Positions 45,601 to 53,109 are shown, counted from the first letter of the stretch. The stretch: DNA of 64,000 nt from Odontocerum albicorne (GCA_949825065.1 OX463849.1:28074043-28138042), one strand, 5' to 3'. Notes: generated from the sequence alone by a model not told the origin. Numbers and translations: made by a program.

Positions 45601-47217
45601 ATGTTGTGTTGAAAAAATAATAGTTGTGAGTGAAGATTTTATAGTTTTGACATTCAGCTGTTGGGTGATGTGTCGAGACAGTATTGTTGTGTTTAATGCA
45701 AAATTAACATTTGTTCATACATGCTCTATTTTGTTCAGTCACAAAGAATATTAAAATGGTATTTCACTATGTATTACAGTGAGTGGAGCGCGAAGCATTC
45801 CCACCGGCACCGCGCCATGCCGCACATCAAAAGCTACCTGCGCCTGTCTCCCGACAACAGCATGGCGGCCTTCTTCCTGCTCACATCCGCCAACGTCTCC
45901 AAGTCCGCATGGGGCGTCTTCAACAAGGGCAATGGCGCACTCAGGATCAACTCCTACGAGGTGGGAGTGCTCTTTGTGCCCACTCTTGTGGTAAGTATTA
46001 TATTTTATTAATTTCTGCACAATTTTACTCAAACTCAACTCAAATTCTCTCAAATTTTAAACTCAAATTTTACACTTTTTTAAAAATAGTCTCACCACTC
46101 CATGGTCTTTTGGGATAAACAAAGAGGATAGTGATAATAATAAAAGTACAATTTATATAGTGCTGTCTAACACGTTGACTGCCGACGCACAAACAACACA
46201 CTACGACGGGTGCCGGCGGCAGACTGACCAATAGAAGTGACATACTGATATTACGCGTAAGTGCGTAATCGGCACCCCGCTCTCTCCTCTCATTACGCAC
46301 AATCGCGTAATCGGCAGTCAACGTGTTAAAGAGCTGACTGTCCTCAAGGACAGTCTAAGTTGGGATTCGAACCCACTATTATTCACAGAAAAATAATTTA
46401 AGTGTAAGGATAAAAGATGATGGTTGCGATTATCAGATAGGGTACCTCCCCACATCAATATATGCTCTTTTGCCGGACAAAAGACATCGACGTACGATGT
46501 AAAACATATCTTCTTTAGATCCTAACATACTTCTTTCACTTTCGCTACGCCGATATATATCGTCTTTTTCTGTTTTGAATAATTTTGACTTCCCTATTTA
46601 CTATGTCTTCTTCTTCATATGCCGTGTCTAGTCGTCTTGTTGTCACAACTGTCATATTAGTGACAACTGTCATATTGGAAAAAAATAAAGGGCTTGAACG
46701 TAGAATTTTTTGTGTGTTTTTGAATTTCTGAATATCATTATCAGTATGGTAGTTAATTGTTTTAATAATTACTACCTCTTGATATGATTATAAGATATAA
46801 AATGACTGGTAATGAATTAAAAAAAGTTCAAGGTACTTTTTAGATTTATTTCTGTTATTATTGATGAGTTAATATAAGAGTTTAACAAAAGTGTATTAGG
46901 TAAGTCACTATTCTTCAGCGTGCTGTGAAAATTTTATAATTTTGAATAGTGTGCCGTGACACAAAAAAAGTTGGAAAGCATGCTGCAAAAGTGTAATACA
47001 ATAGAATTTTTTTTTAAGTTGTGTTTAATTTTTATTACGTAAAATTATGATTTTTCTCACAATTTTAAAATTTTAATGAATGTTTCCTTTTCAGGTAAAA
47101 CAAAGCTTTTTCTCAGTCATGATGGGAGATCCTGATAGGCTACCCATTCCATACGACTTACCACCGGTCCCATACACGTCGGACAAAGTTCCGTGGGTCT
47201 CGGAATATTTGCAGTAA
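27640..47217 (+). CDS. TDP1: Tyrosyl-DNA phosphodiesterase 1 with N-terminal PBZ finger, complete, twelve exons
   Basis: Exons: 27640-27676, 27757-27858, 30969-31301, 32885-33064, 34855-34957, 35663-35785, 38246-38341, 41226-41393, 42670-42838, 44950-45152, 45780-45990, 47095-47217. The sum is 1848 nt, or 615 codons plus stop, with consistent phase at every GT..AG junction. The enzyme (PLD superfamily) removes topoisomerase I peptides and other adducts from DNA 3' ends, in nucleus and mitochondria. Motif 1: FGKHHTKM with H292 and K294, then N313 in ISTANL. Motif 2: MPHIKSY with H520 and K522, N543 in TSANVSKSAWG, E565 in SYEVGVL. Residues 25-44 form a C-x5-C-x6-H-x5-H finger. Residues about 80-160 are a Ser/Lys-rich linker. 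Length is close to the human enzyme. Drosophila calls the gene glaikit. Introns are packed with mariner elements, but no exon is hit. Confidence 0.95.
27757..27858 (+). CDS. TDP1: TDP1 exon 2: PBZ-type C2H2 zinc finger
   Basis: Acceptor TTTACAG, donor GTAAGT. Encodes CNYGENCFRKNPDHFKKYSH at 27792-27851. The spacing C-x5-C-x6-H-x5-H and the core YG..C.RKNP.H match the poly-ADP-ribose-binding PBZ finger known from APLF and CHFR. Confidence 0.9.
28211..28715 (-). mobile_element. piggyBac remnant with degenerate cysteine-rich domain
   Basis: Starts at TTAACCCTTTGTACTCC (28211). The minus-strand frame 28399-28710 reads as the end of a piggyBac transposase: IQRLDGKSNFIFTHNN, then VWCVPIGRSKEGEKKLHY and IGSPAFIQENVLKR. 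Most of the zinc-binding cysteines of that C-terminal domain are replaced, so it is not functional. The opposite end is missing; a mariner lies 130 bp further on. Confidence 0.6.
28849..30045 (+). mobile_element. Mariner family A, copy 1 (TDP1 intron 2), dead
   Basis: Ends CCAGGTCTGTAAATATGAAA and CATATTTACAGACCTGA, TA on both sides (28847, 30046). The transposase starts at 29022 (MSVLVPENYDLRTALIFCYH), is interrupted by a 27-bp partial duplication and shifts, then continues 29382-29972 with LLHDNAPSHTAK and YSPDLAPSDYYLF (34 residues between the two Asp: DD34D). The first catalytic Asp is Asn here (TGNEKW; AAT 29436-29438). Confidence 0.9.
30969..31301 (+). CDS. TDP1: TDP1 exon 3: Ser/Lys-rich linker
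   Basis: Acceptor TTTTCAG, donor GTAAAA. Begins LENILATYKGSGEFEVPPNL, then a low-complexity polar stretch rich in S, K, Q and N. It probably corresponds to the phosphorylated disordered N-terminal region of animal TDP1 (inference). Confidence 0.88.
31388..31560 (+). repeat. Repeat R7, copy 3
   Basis: CTTATCGAAGGTTGGCCACA and TTCTTGAGCCAAGAGATATG. It lies next to R3 copy b in TDP1 intron 3. Confidence 0.55.
31585..32063 (+). mobile_element. R3 element copy b
   Basis: Begins GTATCGGACGTATG and ends GTACCGGTACCATAC. Flanking heptamers AACAGTT and AACAATT look like a target duplication. Located in TDP1 intron 3. The body shares GGGTCCGCGCTGCATCGCAA and CATTGCGCAGCAGCCATCCA with the other copies. 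Confidence 0.8.
32507..32785. repeat. ~25-bp minisatellite just before TDP1 exon 4
   Basis: About eleven units of AATGTCAAAAAATTCCACTT with ATCG or ATAG, alternating two subtypes (TTCCACTTAATCGA and TTCAACTTAATAGA), so the higher-order unit is about 50 bp. It ends roughly 100 bp from the exon 4 acceptor. Confidence 0.88.
32885..33064 (+). CDS. TDP1: TDP1 exon 4: start of catalytic domain
   Basis: Acceptor TTTTCAG after a poly-T tract, donor GTAACA. Encodes KKIEDFFAVVAPRGQMAQKH and APYYLFYTTITSSPSTHSQP. Strongly GC-richer than its flanks. A 25-bp tandem array ends about 100 bp upstream of its acceptor. Confidence 0.9.
33178..33262 (+). mobile_element. SINE-1 head only
   Basis: CTTCCATGGCCTATTTAGTT and box B-like GGTTTGATTCCC, then GGTGCCCAATAAAAGGA. 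The body is cut by a LINE fragment. Confidence 0.55.
33262..33520. mobile_element. LINE fragment
   Basis: Parallels 26340-26560 and 35930-36150 (TTTTACATTTCCTTCTTTCAAAATAT; CTACTCACATTTGCACTGTA; GTTTCACGTGCCC). No frame. Same reversed orientation as those copies. Confidence 0.5.
33551..34802 (-). mobile_element. Nearly complete mariner (family E) in TDP1 intron 4
   Basis: 1252 bp, ends CGAGGGTGGTCCGATAAGTA and TACTTAACGGACCGCCCTCG, TA at 33549-33550 and 34803-34804. The minus-strand transposase opens at 34657 (MEASVSADLRKMEKEQYRSV), with paired helix-turn-helix (NWYNEFQPGRTSVFDEPRPG; VREIAETVGISKDRVGHIL) and FVTVDETWIHWYTPETKEQ. One frameshift near 34110 separates it from KVMATVFWDSKGVIYIDF, HHDNAPAHAKLVESG and YSPDLAPCDFFLFPN. 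Only 28 residues separate the second and third Asp instead of 34, so six codons are missing after DNAPAH. Otherwise the youngest-looking element of the window. Confidence 0.93.
34855..34957 (+). CDS. TDP1: TDP1 exon 5
   Basis: Acceptor GTTTTCAG, donor GTAAGT. Encodes LLDPSLGKLQSSLQINFMVD and LGWLLAHYFFAGY, the conserved segment before the first active-site half. It lies 52 bp after the end of a mariner insertion. Confidence 0.93.
35190..35590. mobile_element. LINE fragments in TDP1 intron 5
   Basis: 35190-35370 and 35500-35580 contain words typical of LINE C-terminal regions on both strands (GTGGAACGAGATAATGTACG; CTTCCATACATCAAGGTTGG). Too decayed to orient with confidence. Confidence 0.4.
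35663..35785 (+). CDS. TDP1: TDP1 exon 6: first catalytic His
   Basis: Acceptor ATTTCCAG, donor GTAAGC. Encodes PMTILYGEDSDDL through MKNAFGKHHT; the second H of GKHHT is the predicted nucleophile (H292). Confidence 0.95.
35860..36150. mobile_element. LINE fragment
   Basis: Third copy of the 26.3/33.3-kb fragment (CTTTCCAATCACTAAGTATT; CTTCTGGTCTTCCATTAGC; CTAGGTCCATACG). Directly precedes mariner family A copy 2. Confidence 0.5.
36167..37975 (+). mobile_element. Mariner family A, copy 2, with another mariner nested inside
   Basis: Ends CCAGGTTTGTAAATATGAAA and CACATTTACAGACCTGA with flanking TA. The transposase begins at 36899 (MSVFVPENYDLRTALIFCYH), keeps helix-turn-helix and WVPHELNERQQEN, has lost about 30 bp at the linker, and has stops before FLHRIVTGDAKW and LHDNAPSQTAK. 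The nested element (36311-36867) lies in the 5' UTR. In TDP1 intron 6. Confidence 0.9.
36311..36867 (+). mobile_element. Internally deleted mariner nested in family A
   Basis: Ends CGAGGGTTGCTACTTAAGTT and ACTTAAGTAGCAACCCTCG, TA at 36309-36310 and 36868-36869. Codes for a short start MELNREHFRAMIF and the C-terminal block PRYSFDLAPNDFFLFPNIKN to HGEYFEKQ; the middle is deleted. Family A copy 1 gives the empty site (TTTAATACAACTAC near 28990). Confidence 0.92.
38060..38225 (+). repeat. R4 fragment just before TDP1 exon 7
   Basis: ACCAAATATGTTTTTCTGAA, GCAGGGAAGTACCTAGTACA and AATCTGTCAATAATGGTGGG match 61320-61455 and the complement of 4490-4640. It ends about 20 bp before the exon 7 acceptor. 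Confidence 0.65.
38246..38341 (+). CDS. TDP1: TDP1 exon 7: catalytic Lys and Asn of motif 1
   Basis: Acceptor CTTTCAG, donor GTATGT. Completes HTKMGLYVY and VVISTANLYLDDWENRTQ, giving K294 and N313. Confidence 0.95.
38469..38625. mobile_element. TTAA MITE family P1, 5' part only
   Basis: TTAACCTTTCCCTTCCTGTG and ATTCAATACACATGTAAAAA repeat 16244-16400. The right end is not found; after 38630 the sequence is unrelated (a 62-codon open frame of unknown meaning). Confidence 0.6.
39045..39968 (+). mobile_element. Mariner family D, copy 1 (left arm of palindrome)
   Basis: 924 bp, ends CGAGGCGTATCCAGAAAGTA and CTTAGTTTCTGGATATGCCTCG, TA flanks. The N-terminal helix-turn-helix region is deleted. 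The frame from 39213 keeps QEFLRRCKLHGDEFLRSIVT, GDETW, SVFWDCQGIILIEYMPQGET and LLHDNAR; then a small deletion removes PHTANTSK and shifts frame before DLAPSDYYLF. Confidence 0.92.
40057..40994 (-). mobile_element. Mariner family D, copy 2 (right arm of palindrome)
   Basis: 938 bp, same ends and same N-terminal deletion, reverse orientation. The frame 40863-40258 is open for 201 codons: VTGDETWVAHYTPETKRQ, LLHDNARPHTANTSKELLAS and HSPDLAPSDYYLF, so all three catalytic Asp are present in DD34D spacing. A DNA-binding domain is lacking. Confidence 0.92.
41028..41108 (+). mobile_element. CR1/Jockey-like LINE tail fragment
   Basis: Reads FISVVSAMILNQFKNCLDKF in frame, the C-terminus also seen reversed at 8750 and 47.8 kb. 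Eighty bases only. Confidence 0.5.
41226..41393 (+). CDS. TDP1: TDP1 exon 8
   Basis: Acceptor GTTCCAG, donor GTAAGA. Encodes GLWISPKCPRL, GESPTEFKRSLVNYLSAY and NVKQADFSAI. Confidence 0.95.
41580..42267 (-). pseudogene. Mariner transposase fragment with an expanded catalytic-motif repeat
   Basis: The minus-strand frame from about 41894 to 41600 is a mariner C-terminus: MAELRGNDFQLMSYSPYLFD, then DFHLFPNLKKHPGEKKFDSN. Immediately upstream on that strand its DNAPAH region is repeated six times (41871-42266). The 5' half of the element and its left terminal repeat are missing. Confidence 0.8.
41871..42266. repeat. 66-bp minisatellite, six units, made of a transposase motif
   Basis: Units start at 41871, 41937, 42003, 42069, 42135 and 42201, nearly identical; the last three share TACCTC for TGCCTC. 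On the minus strand each unit reads DNAPAHIEAVAMAELRGNDF, plus H and a stop. 66 bp is 22 codons, so the frame is kept. Two frames on the + strand are open throughout only because of the repeat length. Confidence 0.95.
42670..42838 (+). CDS. TDP1: TDP1 exon 9
   Basis: Two AGs compete at the acceptor. TTGTTCTAG ending at 42669 keeps frame (NVFIVASVPGGHSDFQ); the AG at 42680 would shift it. Encodes LGRMGSLLSKYCKIP and IVQASSIGSYGKEPK. Donor GTAACT. Confidence 0.93.
43005..43165 (+). mobile_element. LINE C-terminal fragment
   Basis: Reads RKIWLDKVNYILKEGIVESQ and RNRRSYIEIGKSGALSSLPT, the basic tail of the LINE family also seen at 3300 and 23500. Confidence 0.55.
43456..43597. repeat. 62-bp direct duplication merging into a palindrome
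   Basis: CAGAGTCTGGAAAAAACACG at 43456 is repeated at 43518. The second copy's TTTTAGTTTTTCACTTATAG..GCATTGCC is followed by its exact inverse GGCAATGCTATAAGTGAAAA..CTAAAA (about 27-bp arms). Confidence 0.85.
43755..44498 (-). mobile_element. Mariner family A, copy 3, deleted
   Basis: 744 bp, ends TCAGATCTGTAAATATGAAA and CATATTTACAGACCTGA, TA flanks. The minus strand retains the N-terminal part (after ATG near 44331, PENYDLRTALNFCYHL) and the very C-terminus (near 43830-43990); the central catalytic part is deleted. It sits inside a pogo-like element. Confidence 0.85.
44950..45152 (+). CDS. TDP1: TDP1 exon 10
   Basis: Acceptor TATTTCTAG, donor GTATGT. Encodes LWLTGDFQNQM, RRSPLRFIYPSLKAVKHSH and LPYSNTVHVKQTWLNGFL. 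GC-rich third positions compared with the intron. Confidence 0.95.
45400..45605. repeat. Foldback family R6, copy 1
   Basis: GGTAGAAATATG..AGCAGGGATTAATGTAATAACAAAGTAATTTACTG. Same right half as 53.3 and 55.2 kb; located in TDP1 intron 10. Confidence 0.6.
45780..45990 (+). CDS. TDP1: TDP1 exon 11: second HKN/E motif
   Basis: Acceptor ATTACAG, donor GTAAGT. Contains RAMPHIKSYLRLSPD (H520, K522), FFLLTSANVSKSAWGVF (N543) and INSYEVGVLFVP (E565). H520 is the residue equivalent to the one mutated in human SCAN1. Confidence 0.96.
46125..46440 (-). repeat. R4 fragment carrying a small TTAA MITE (TDP1 intron 11)
   Basis: ATTTATATAGTGCTGTC before and AAAGAGCTGACTGTCCTCAA after the MITE rebuild the R4 sequence seen at 59595-59640. 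Confidence 0.6.
46171..46325. mobile_element. 155-bp TTAA MITE, family P5
   Basis: Inverted ends CACGTTGACTGCCGA and TCGGCAGTCAACGTG, bordered by CTAA on the left and TTAA on the right. The interior has GTGCGTAATCGGCACC and CGCGTAATCGGCAGTC. GC-rich relative to the intron. Confidence 0.8.
47095..47217 (+). CDS. TDP1: TDP1 terminal exon and stop
   Basis: Acceptor CTTTTCAG. Encodes FFSVMMGDPDRLPIPYDLPP and PWVSEYLQ, the typical family C-terminus. TAA at 47215-47217. Confidence 0.95.
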   Translation, partial: VKQSFFSVMMGDPDRLPIPYDLPPVPYTSDKVPWVSEYLQ

Positions 47218-47689
47218 ATGTATCAACCGACTGCCAACTTTATCATGTTTAGTCATATTTCTTAGTGGAAAAGACTTGATGTCTATTTAGAGGAACAATA
47301 TAAAGATTCGTAAATGTGTCAGGATTCTGGAAAGATTTTATTGTTCAAAGCAGGTTATTGATCGTAAAATTCTAATGCTTCTTTTACTCGTGATGAGTAC
47401 TCAGCTAAATTCTTGACTCGTGTAAATGAGTATTTTAGTCAAATATTATTGTTAATTTCATCATTAACAGGCAAAAGAAATGTTGCTAATATATGTATCA
47501 AAATGTTCTGCCATATCGCCTGTTCAGAAATGTTGCTAATATATGTATCAAAATGTTCGAAAATTCCAAAAAATCTTTTTTCGAGTTAAGACTACCAAAT
47601 GGCACTAAAATGACTCCTTTTTTACGTGCATAAGTGGCGAAAGTATATTTCAACTCCTTGAAGCGGCAAGGCGATATGATCATATAAAA

Positions 47690-48235
47690 AAATATTTTAT
47701 TATTCAAAGGAAAATATTTTAAAAAAATAAGCAAAAGAAACAAATCATCAATTCATGATTTGTATGTAGGACCTATCCAGACAATTTTTGAACTGGTTCA
47801 ATGTTGGGGGACTCTATATACTGTTGAGCAATTCGTTCCAAGATTCCACAACTCTGTTTGCAAAACAATCTTTCCTTGGATTATTGTGGAATTAAGTTTT
47901 GGAGATTTACAACTGCAATTTTATATTTTAATCATTGACATTTCGAACACAAAAATCACCATTTTAATTTCTCTTTTAAGTGACTCAATTTTTAGTCATA
48001 TGATTTGCTCAAAACTCCAACAGTTTTTTTTTTACCAGAGCACACATTTGATGATCAGTTAAACCTTTTCGAAACTGAATTCCACAATAATCCAAAGAAA
48101 CATTTTTTTGCTGACTGAACTGTGGAACTTTGAACAAACTACCCAATAGTGTAGTGAATACTGTGGCAATAACCCAGAAGTGCTGTTTTGGTGGTGTTTT
48201 GTTTTCTTTGCCTTTTCTTCATGAATATATTACAG
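47690..48235. mobile_element. Two CR1/Jockey-like LINE tails, head to head
   Basis: On the minus strand 47760-47905 reads DCFANRVVESWNELLN and TLNQFKNCLD. 48065-48230 carries the same tail on the + strand (TTCCACAATAATCCAAAGAA to GCTGTTTTGGTGGTGTTTTG). The pair forms an imperfect inverted repeat downstream of TDP1. Confidence 0.6.
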
Positions 48236-49060
48236 TCAACTTGATATAGATATTAACAGCATTCTTACTGCCTGTCTATAAAGATATTAGAATACATATA
48301 ATATCGCTTTGTATGGAATGAATTTTTTTATAGTCTTTATCTATGAAATATCACAATCATCAAAGATTTTCAGAGTACATCTTGATGCCCTTCAGGATAT
48401 ATTCGCAGGGGGCTGCGGAAGTTTCGAAATTATCTAAATCTCCAATTTCCATCTGATTTTACATCAGTAGAGGAAAACAGTCTGAGCTGTCCTCCAACAA
48501 TGTATCGACATTAAAAACAAAATTTGTCATAGAACTGGTTGAATTTTGAATATTTGTTAAGATATTTGATTTTTGGCTTAGTTATAATATTTTCGACATA
48601 TATGTGTAATTGATTTTAAACAGTATTTGGCCGAAAACTCATTACATGTAAGCAATCACTTGTCAAATATTTGTTACTCGGCAGAAGACCGAGTACTCGA
48701 CTGGGTACTTGTCAGATGTAAACAGGGCAAATGTTATTCTCGTTAGAGTTTAATGTACTTGAATCATATCAGTTGTTTTACTCACATTTTCAAAATTGTA
48801 GTATATCAAACCTGTAAAATTTGTCTAATATCTATCACAAGTGTACATATACCTTCTGATATCCATTTTTATTTTCATTACTTTTTCCCGTCTTTTCAGA
48901 ATATAATTTATTTGTGCTTCCACATTGACCAAAGATTTTTCATTCCACCTTTTCATTCCGAAGAGGATTTTTTTGCTTTTCTCTTTAACTCTAATTTAAC
49001 TCACTAAACATTCATATCCAAATCATAATTATTAGTGTGTTGTAGCAGAGCACTCAAAGA
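48236..49060. other. Intergenic, nothing identified
   Basis: AT-rich with one chance 84-codon frame (48753-49007). No supported feature. Confidence 0.45.
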
Positions 49061-49239
49061 AGCAGTGTGATTATGATTGAGTTTGGCGATCCCCGTGATC
49101 TGGTTGGTACGAAACGCATGTTTCACCTGGGAGTTACGCTTCCATTCCTGATGTTACCTGAAAAAATTAAAAAAAATGTGGTTCCCATTATGATTACTAG
49201 TTTATCAACGAAGTTATTTTTACCTATCGGCATGCAGAC

Positions 49240-50115
49240 ACCTTCATGACCTAGTTGGGTAACATTCCTGTCGAAATATAATTTTTTTAAAAAGGATTCC
49301 AATCTGGTTTTCACTTACGACCTCTTTAACATCTTTATTATTTATTTAACACTTTTATTGCAAATAAAATCTAGCGGGCTTAATGCCTGGCGCCAATCTC
49401 TTCCAACCAACCACACATAAGTAAATGAAGCAAGTTACAGGGTTGCATAAATCATTCAGATGACTATCCATAAACACGTACGTGAACATATGCCCACGAA
49501 CCTCACAAAGACGGACAATCACCCGAACATTATTTTTCATATAAAGTGAGATATCATCAATCAAAAGAAAAGGAAGGGATAGTGGAAAGGAAAGGAAAAG
49601 AAAAATCGGGAATGAAACACATTATTTTACTGACTAGAAATTAAGAGTTTTTTCAGTCGCTTGTTAAAGCATGCCAAGGACGGAGCGAGTTTTATATTGG
49701 TTTGTAACCGATTCCAGAGTCTCACTGCATGGACAGTAAAGGACGAGGTAAAAAAAGAGGAGCGGTGAACTGGAAAGGTCAATAGACAATCTCTGTTTGA
49801 GCGTAGCGCTAATCCATGATTGGAAAGATGCTGAAAATTTTCGGCGAGATAAGAGGAGGCGGCGGGACAGTTAAGGATTTTATACAATAGAGACAGTATG
49901 TGAATTTGGCGTCTATTTATAACATTCACCCTGTTCAATGCCTTCTGGTATGAAGTTATATGATCGTACTTTCGTAGGTTGAAAATAAATCTTAGACAAA
50001 CATTTTGAAGATACTCTTATTTGTCCAGTTGTTCTTTGTGGTTGGTTAGAAAAGATTACCACGTGGTAATAAGCCTGCCAGCTTGTACGGTATACAATGA
50101 AAGTGTAATACAATA
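49240..50115 (+). mobile_element. SINE-1 split by a LINE
   Basis: 49240-49333 is the SINE-1 head and body start (CTTCATGACCTAGTTGGG; TTCCAATCTGGTTTTCACTT). 50030-50115 is its tail (TTGTGGTTGGTTAGAAAAG; ACCACGTGGTAATAAGCC; GTGTAATACAATATC). The gap is filled by the minus-strand LINE 49335-50020. A second weak head is at 49084. Confidence 0.7.
49335..50020 (-). mobile_element. CR1-like LINE 3' part
   Basis: The minus-strand frame 49938-49627 is the C-terminus of a reverse-transcriptase protein: SLLYKILNCPAASSYLAENF, FFTSSFTVHAVRLWNRLQTN and ACFNKRLKKLL. The 3' UTR follows to a TTTATTATTTATTTA tract at 49335, the expected tail at the insertion edge. Confidence 0.75.
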
Positions 50116-50129
50116 TCAACAATTAAAAG

Positions 50130-52058
50130 ACGGACAAGGAGGTACTAGCTCTTACCCCAGTGGCTCTACATCCAAAGGGTCATAATGTGACTGAAGATAA
50201 TATCCTAACTACTGGCTTTAGAACTTCACATCACCAGTGCAGATATGTTGAAGAATAGAGTATGAATAAATAAATAAATTGTACTGATACGAGTAGTTGA
50301 GAGATTGATTTACGGAAGTGAATAGTCTAGGAATATATTTTAACTGGAAGACTGCGATAGCTAGAACATAGATGATCCAACACCCAATCAATGGGGTTGG
50401 AATTACAAGGGTATAGAAAGAGAATGGACTAAAATCATGGTGATTGATTAGGGTCCTAGTGGACCGTAGTGTATTGAGCGTAAATATTTGGTGGGCAGCC
50501 ACATAAGATAGGGAAAGATTGTGATACATTTTTTTAGAGCAGAATTTGAAATGAAAGTAATTGCTCATTTTGCACTGAAAATCCTTTCTAATATGTTTTT
50601 TTTATTGAAAATAAATGTTTTATTTAAAACTTTCTTTTTTTTATTTTCCCTACTTTGTTTATTATTTTATTCACCCTTTCTCTGTCTTTATTTCTCATAT
50701 ATTTATTGATGTTAAAAAAATCTGCTTATCGGTTGATCTAAAGCAAATATAAAAATAGAAGGAGTCTCATCAGACCACAATACTGACTGTTATTTGCACA
50801 TCATTATTCATTACGTCTTATAGTAAATATATTAAAATTAACATAACTTTGAATAGTCATATCTATAATATATCACATTAAAAATAATTTATGTCTAAAT
50901 ATTTGCTCAATTATGTTACATGAATTTTTTATTTGCTTATAATGTTTAATGCTTACAAATATTTTCAAAGAAACCGATTTCAAAACCATTACTGCCTATA
51001 TCAAATAATTTTTAATCATACACAAAATTTATATTTGAAATGTATTGCAATGCACTTAATTTTTTATTTCAATATATATATTTTGTAGTATTAAGCTTTA
51101 AATGTTACCATAATTAAAAGCATCAGGTGTGTTCCCAGTTAAACTTGTGATTAAAACATTCATTTCCATGTCTGGACCATCAATTATACCTCGTGTTTCT
51201 AGTAGGAGACAACAGAGATCGCCCTATCATTTGCATCAATCAGGTCCTGCCTAGAGCATCTAGTCTTGATGTTCAGACAAACTAGCGTGTGTTGTGAGTC
51301 TTGTTCTCTAGTTCTACTTGTGAGTTTCTACTTTTCAAGTTCAAGAAACCCTGGAAACATTAGACTTCTGAATTCTGAACATCGATACCAATTCCAAAGG
51401 ACTGTGGGATTGCAGTTAGGATATTGCGTTCGGAATTCGCATTTCGTAGAAATTATTGAATTATTTCTAACCTTTATCAAGAACTGTTCTTTAACTAAAA
51501 ACTAAATAGGATTTCTTAATTATTTTAATGAATAAATAACAAAATTTTGTTTATGAATATCATCAATTTGCCTCTCCTATAGAGATCTATTTTGCATTTA
51601 TTGTGTATTTCTGAAGCTCAGAATTTTTGTAATTTCTTTCAATTTGTGTGATGTCGTGTGTAAATTGTTAAAATAGTCTAATTACTCGCTGTTTTATTAT
51701 TTTGTCCTCGTGTTAGATATCTTATTACAAGTAAAATTGAATGTCAAAAGTGGATGTTTAATATTTGATGGCCTAAGTATCTCATTAAAAGTTGTACCAA
51801 TTTATGTAACACGGTGTTTCTATATTTTAATAAGCTTGCTAGATTTGAAAATACATTTTATATTCATTATGAATAGTGTTAATGTTTTTTCTCAATTTTT
51901 ACTCGATGTTTAAAAAAAATAATGCATTTATTTCATTACAGAAAATTGTATTGGTTAAGAAATCAGATTGATTAGTATATGTTACTATTAAACATTAAAG
52001 TTAATTTTTTTATATATTATTTATAGTTAAGGCATTATCACTGTGGAGGTGTAAAGAC
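50130..52058. other. Intergenic, nothing identified
   Basis: AT-rich. 50200-50520 and 51120-51500 are somewhat more complex and may be old repeats, but I see no match inside the window and no credible protein. Confidence 0.4.
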
Positions 52059-52696
52059 ATTGTAATTTGTTTTATCAAACACTGTTTATTCCACTTTTGT
52101 AACGGTATAACCCTACCGGTTTCAAGGCTTTCACCTCATCATCAGGGGAGCACAAACAAGACTGAATTCTGTTCGAACTGGTACCGAGATACACACTTTT
52201 AATGGTAAATATTCAGGTTGGGGAAGGCATGGGACAACCTCGGTGAACAGCGGAGAGATTCTTGGATTATATGTGTTTGCCAGATGTTCACCTTGATGCA
52301 CTGGGTTAGAAATTTCTAGGACCTCTAATCTGTCCAATTTATTTCCATTACTACTGATACGTAAGAATTTGTCATCATCGATAGAAAATATATGGAAATA
52401 AATTGGACAGATTAGAGGCCCTAGAAATTTCTAAATCAGTGCATCGGAGGGAACATCTGGTAAACACATATATTCCAAGAATCTCGCCGCTGCTTGCTGA
52501 GATTGTCGCCTTCCTCCCTTCACCCACAGTCCCCAACCCGAATGTTTACCGTTGGTAGTGTGTATGTCGGTACCAGTTCGAACAGAATTCAGTCTTGTTT
52601 GTGCTCCCTGATGATGAAGTGAAAGTCTTGAAACCGGTAAGGTTATACTGTTACAAAAAGTGGAATAAACAGTGTTTGATAAAACAAATTACAATA
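52059..52696. mobile_element. 638-bp foldback made of two Penelope-like element 3' ends
   Basis: Arms of about 290 and 300 bp (52059-52348; 52393-52696) around a loop of about 45 bp. The right arm on + and the left arm on - both encode LDRLE(A/V)LEIS..VH..EHL.NTY, then a stop and CCTGATGATGAAGTGAAAG..TTGAAACCGG. That DNA word and the KLD.LE..EI peptide are typical of the C-terminus and 3' end of Penelope-like retroelements. Confidence 0.65.
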
Positions 52697-53109
52697 TTTT
52701 TTTTATGAAAAAATATATCCTAAAAAATAATATTAACCACTTGATGCTAGTTTAGGGTCTTTTTAATAAAAAAAAACCTTTTTATATAGCAGAAGACAAT
52801 GTGCATTGTTACTACTGAGTGTGTTGTAAACTTATGAATAATTGAAATTTAAATGATGAGCATGTATCGTTCCTTTCTGATTAGCACGAGTCACGCTCGC
52901 TCTAGCATCTTACTCATAAGTGGTTAATATAAGGATATCTGCCGTGGACGGTAAATTTAAAAATATATGTACATGTAGCTCTTAAACCAAATTAAAAGTA
53001 TATAGATATATTGTACGTTTTCAGGTTTTATCATAAAAACCAATTGTTTAAGATTTTTTTTTAAACTTTTTTTCAAATCTACGTGTTCCCAAATATTTAT
53101 TTTCATGAA

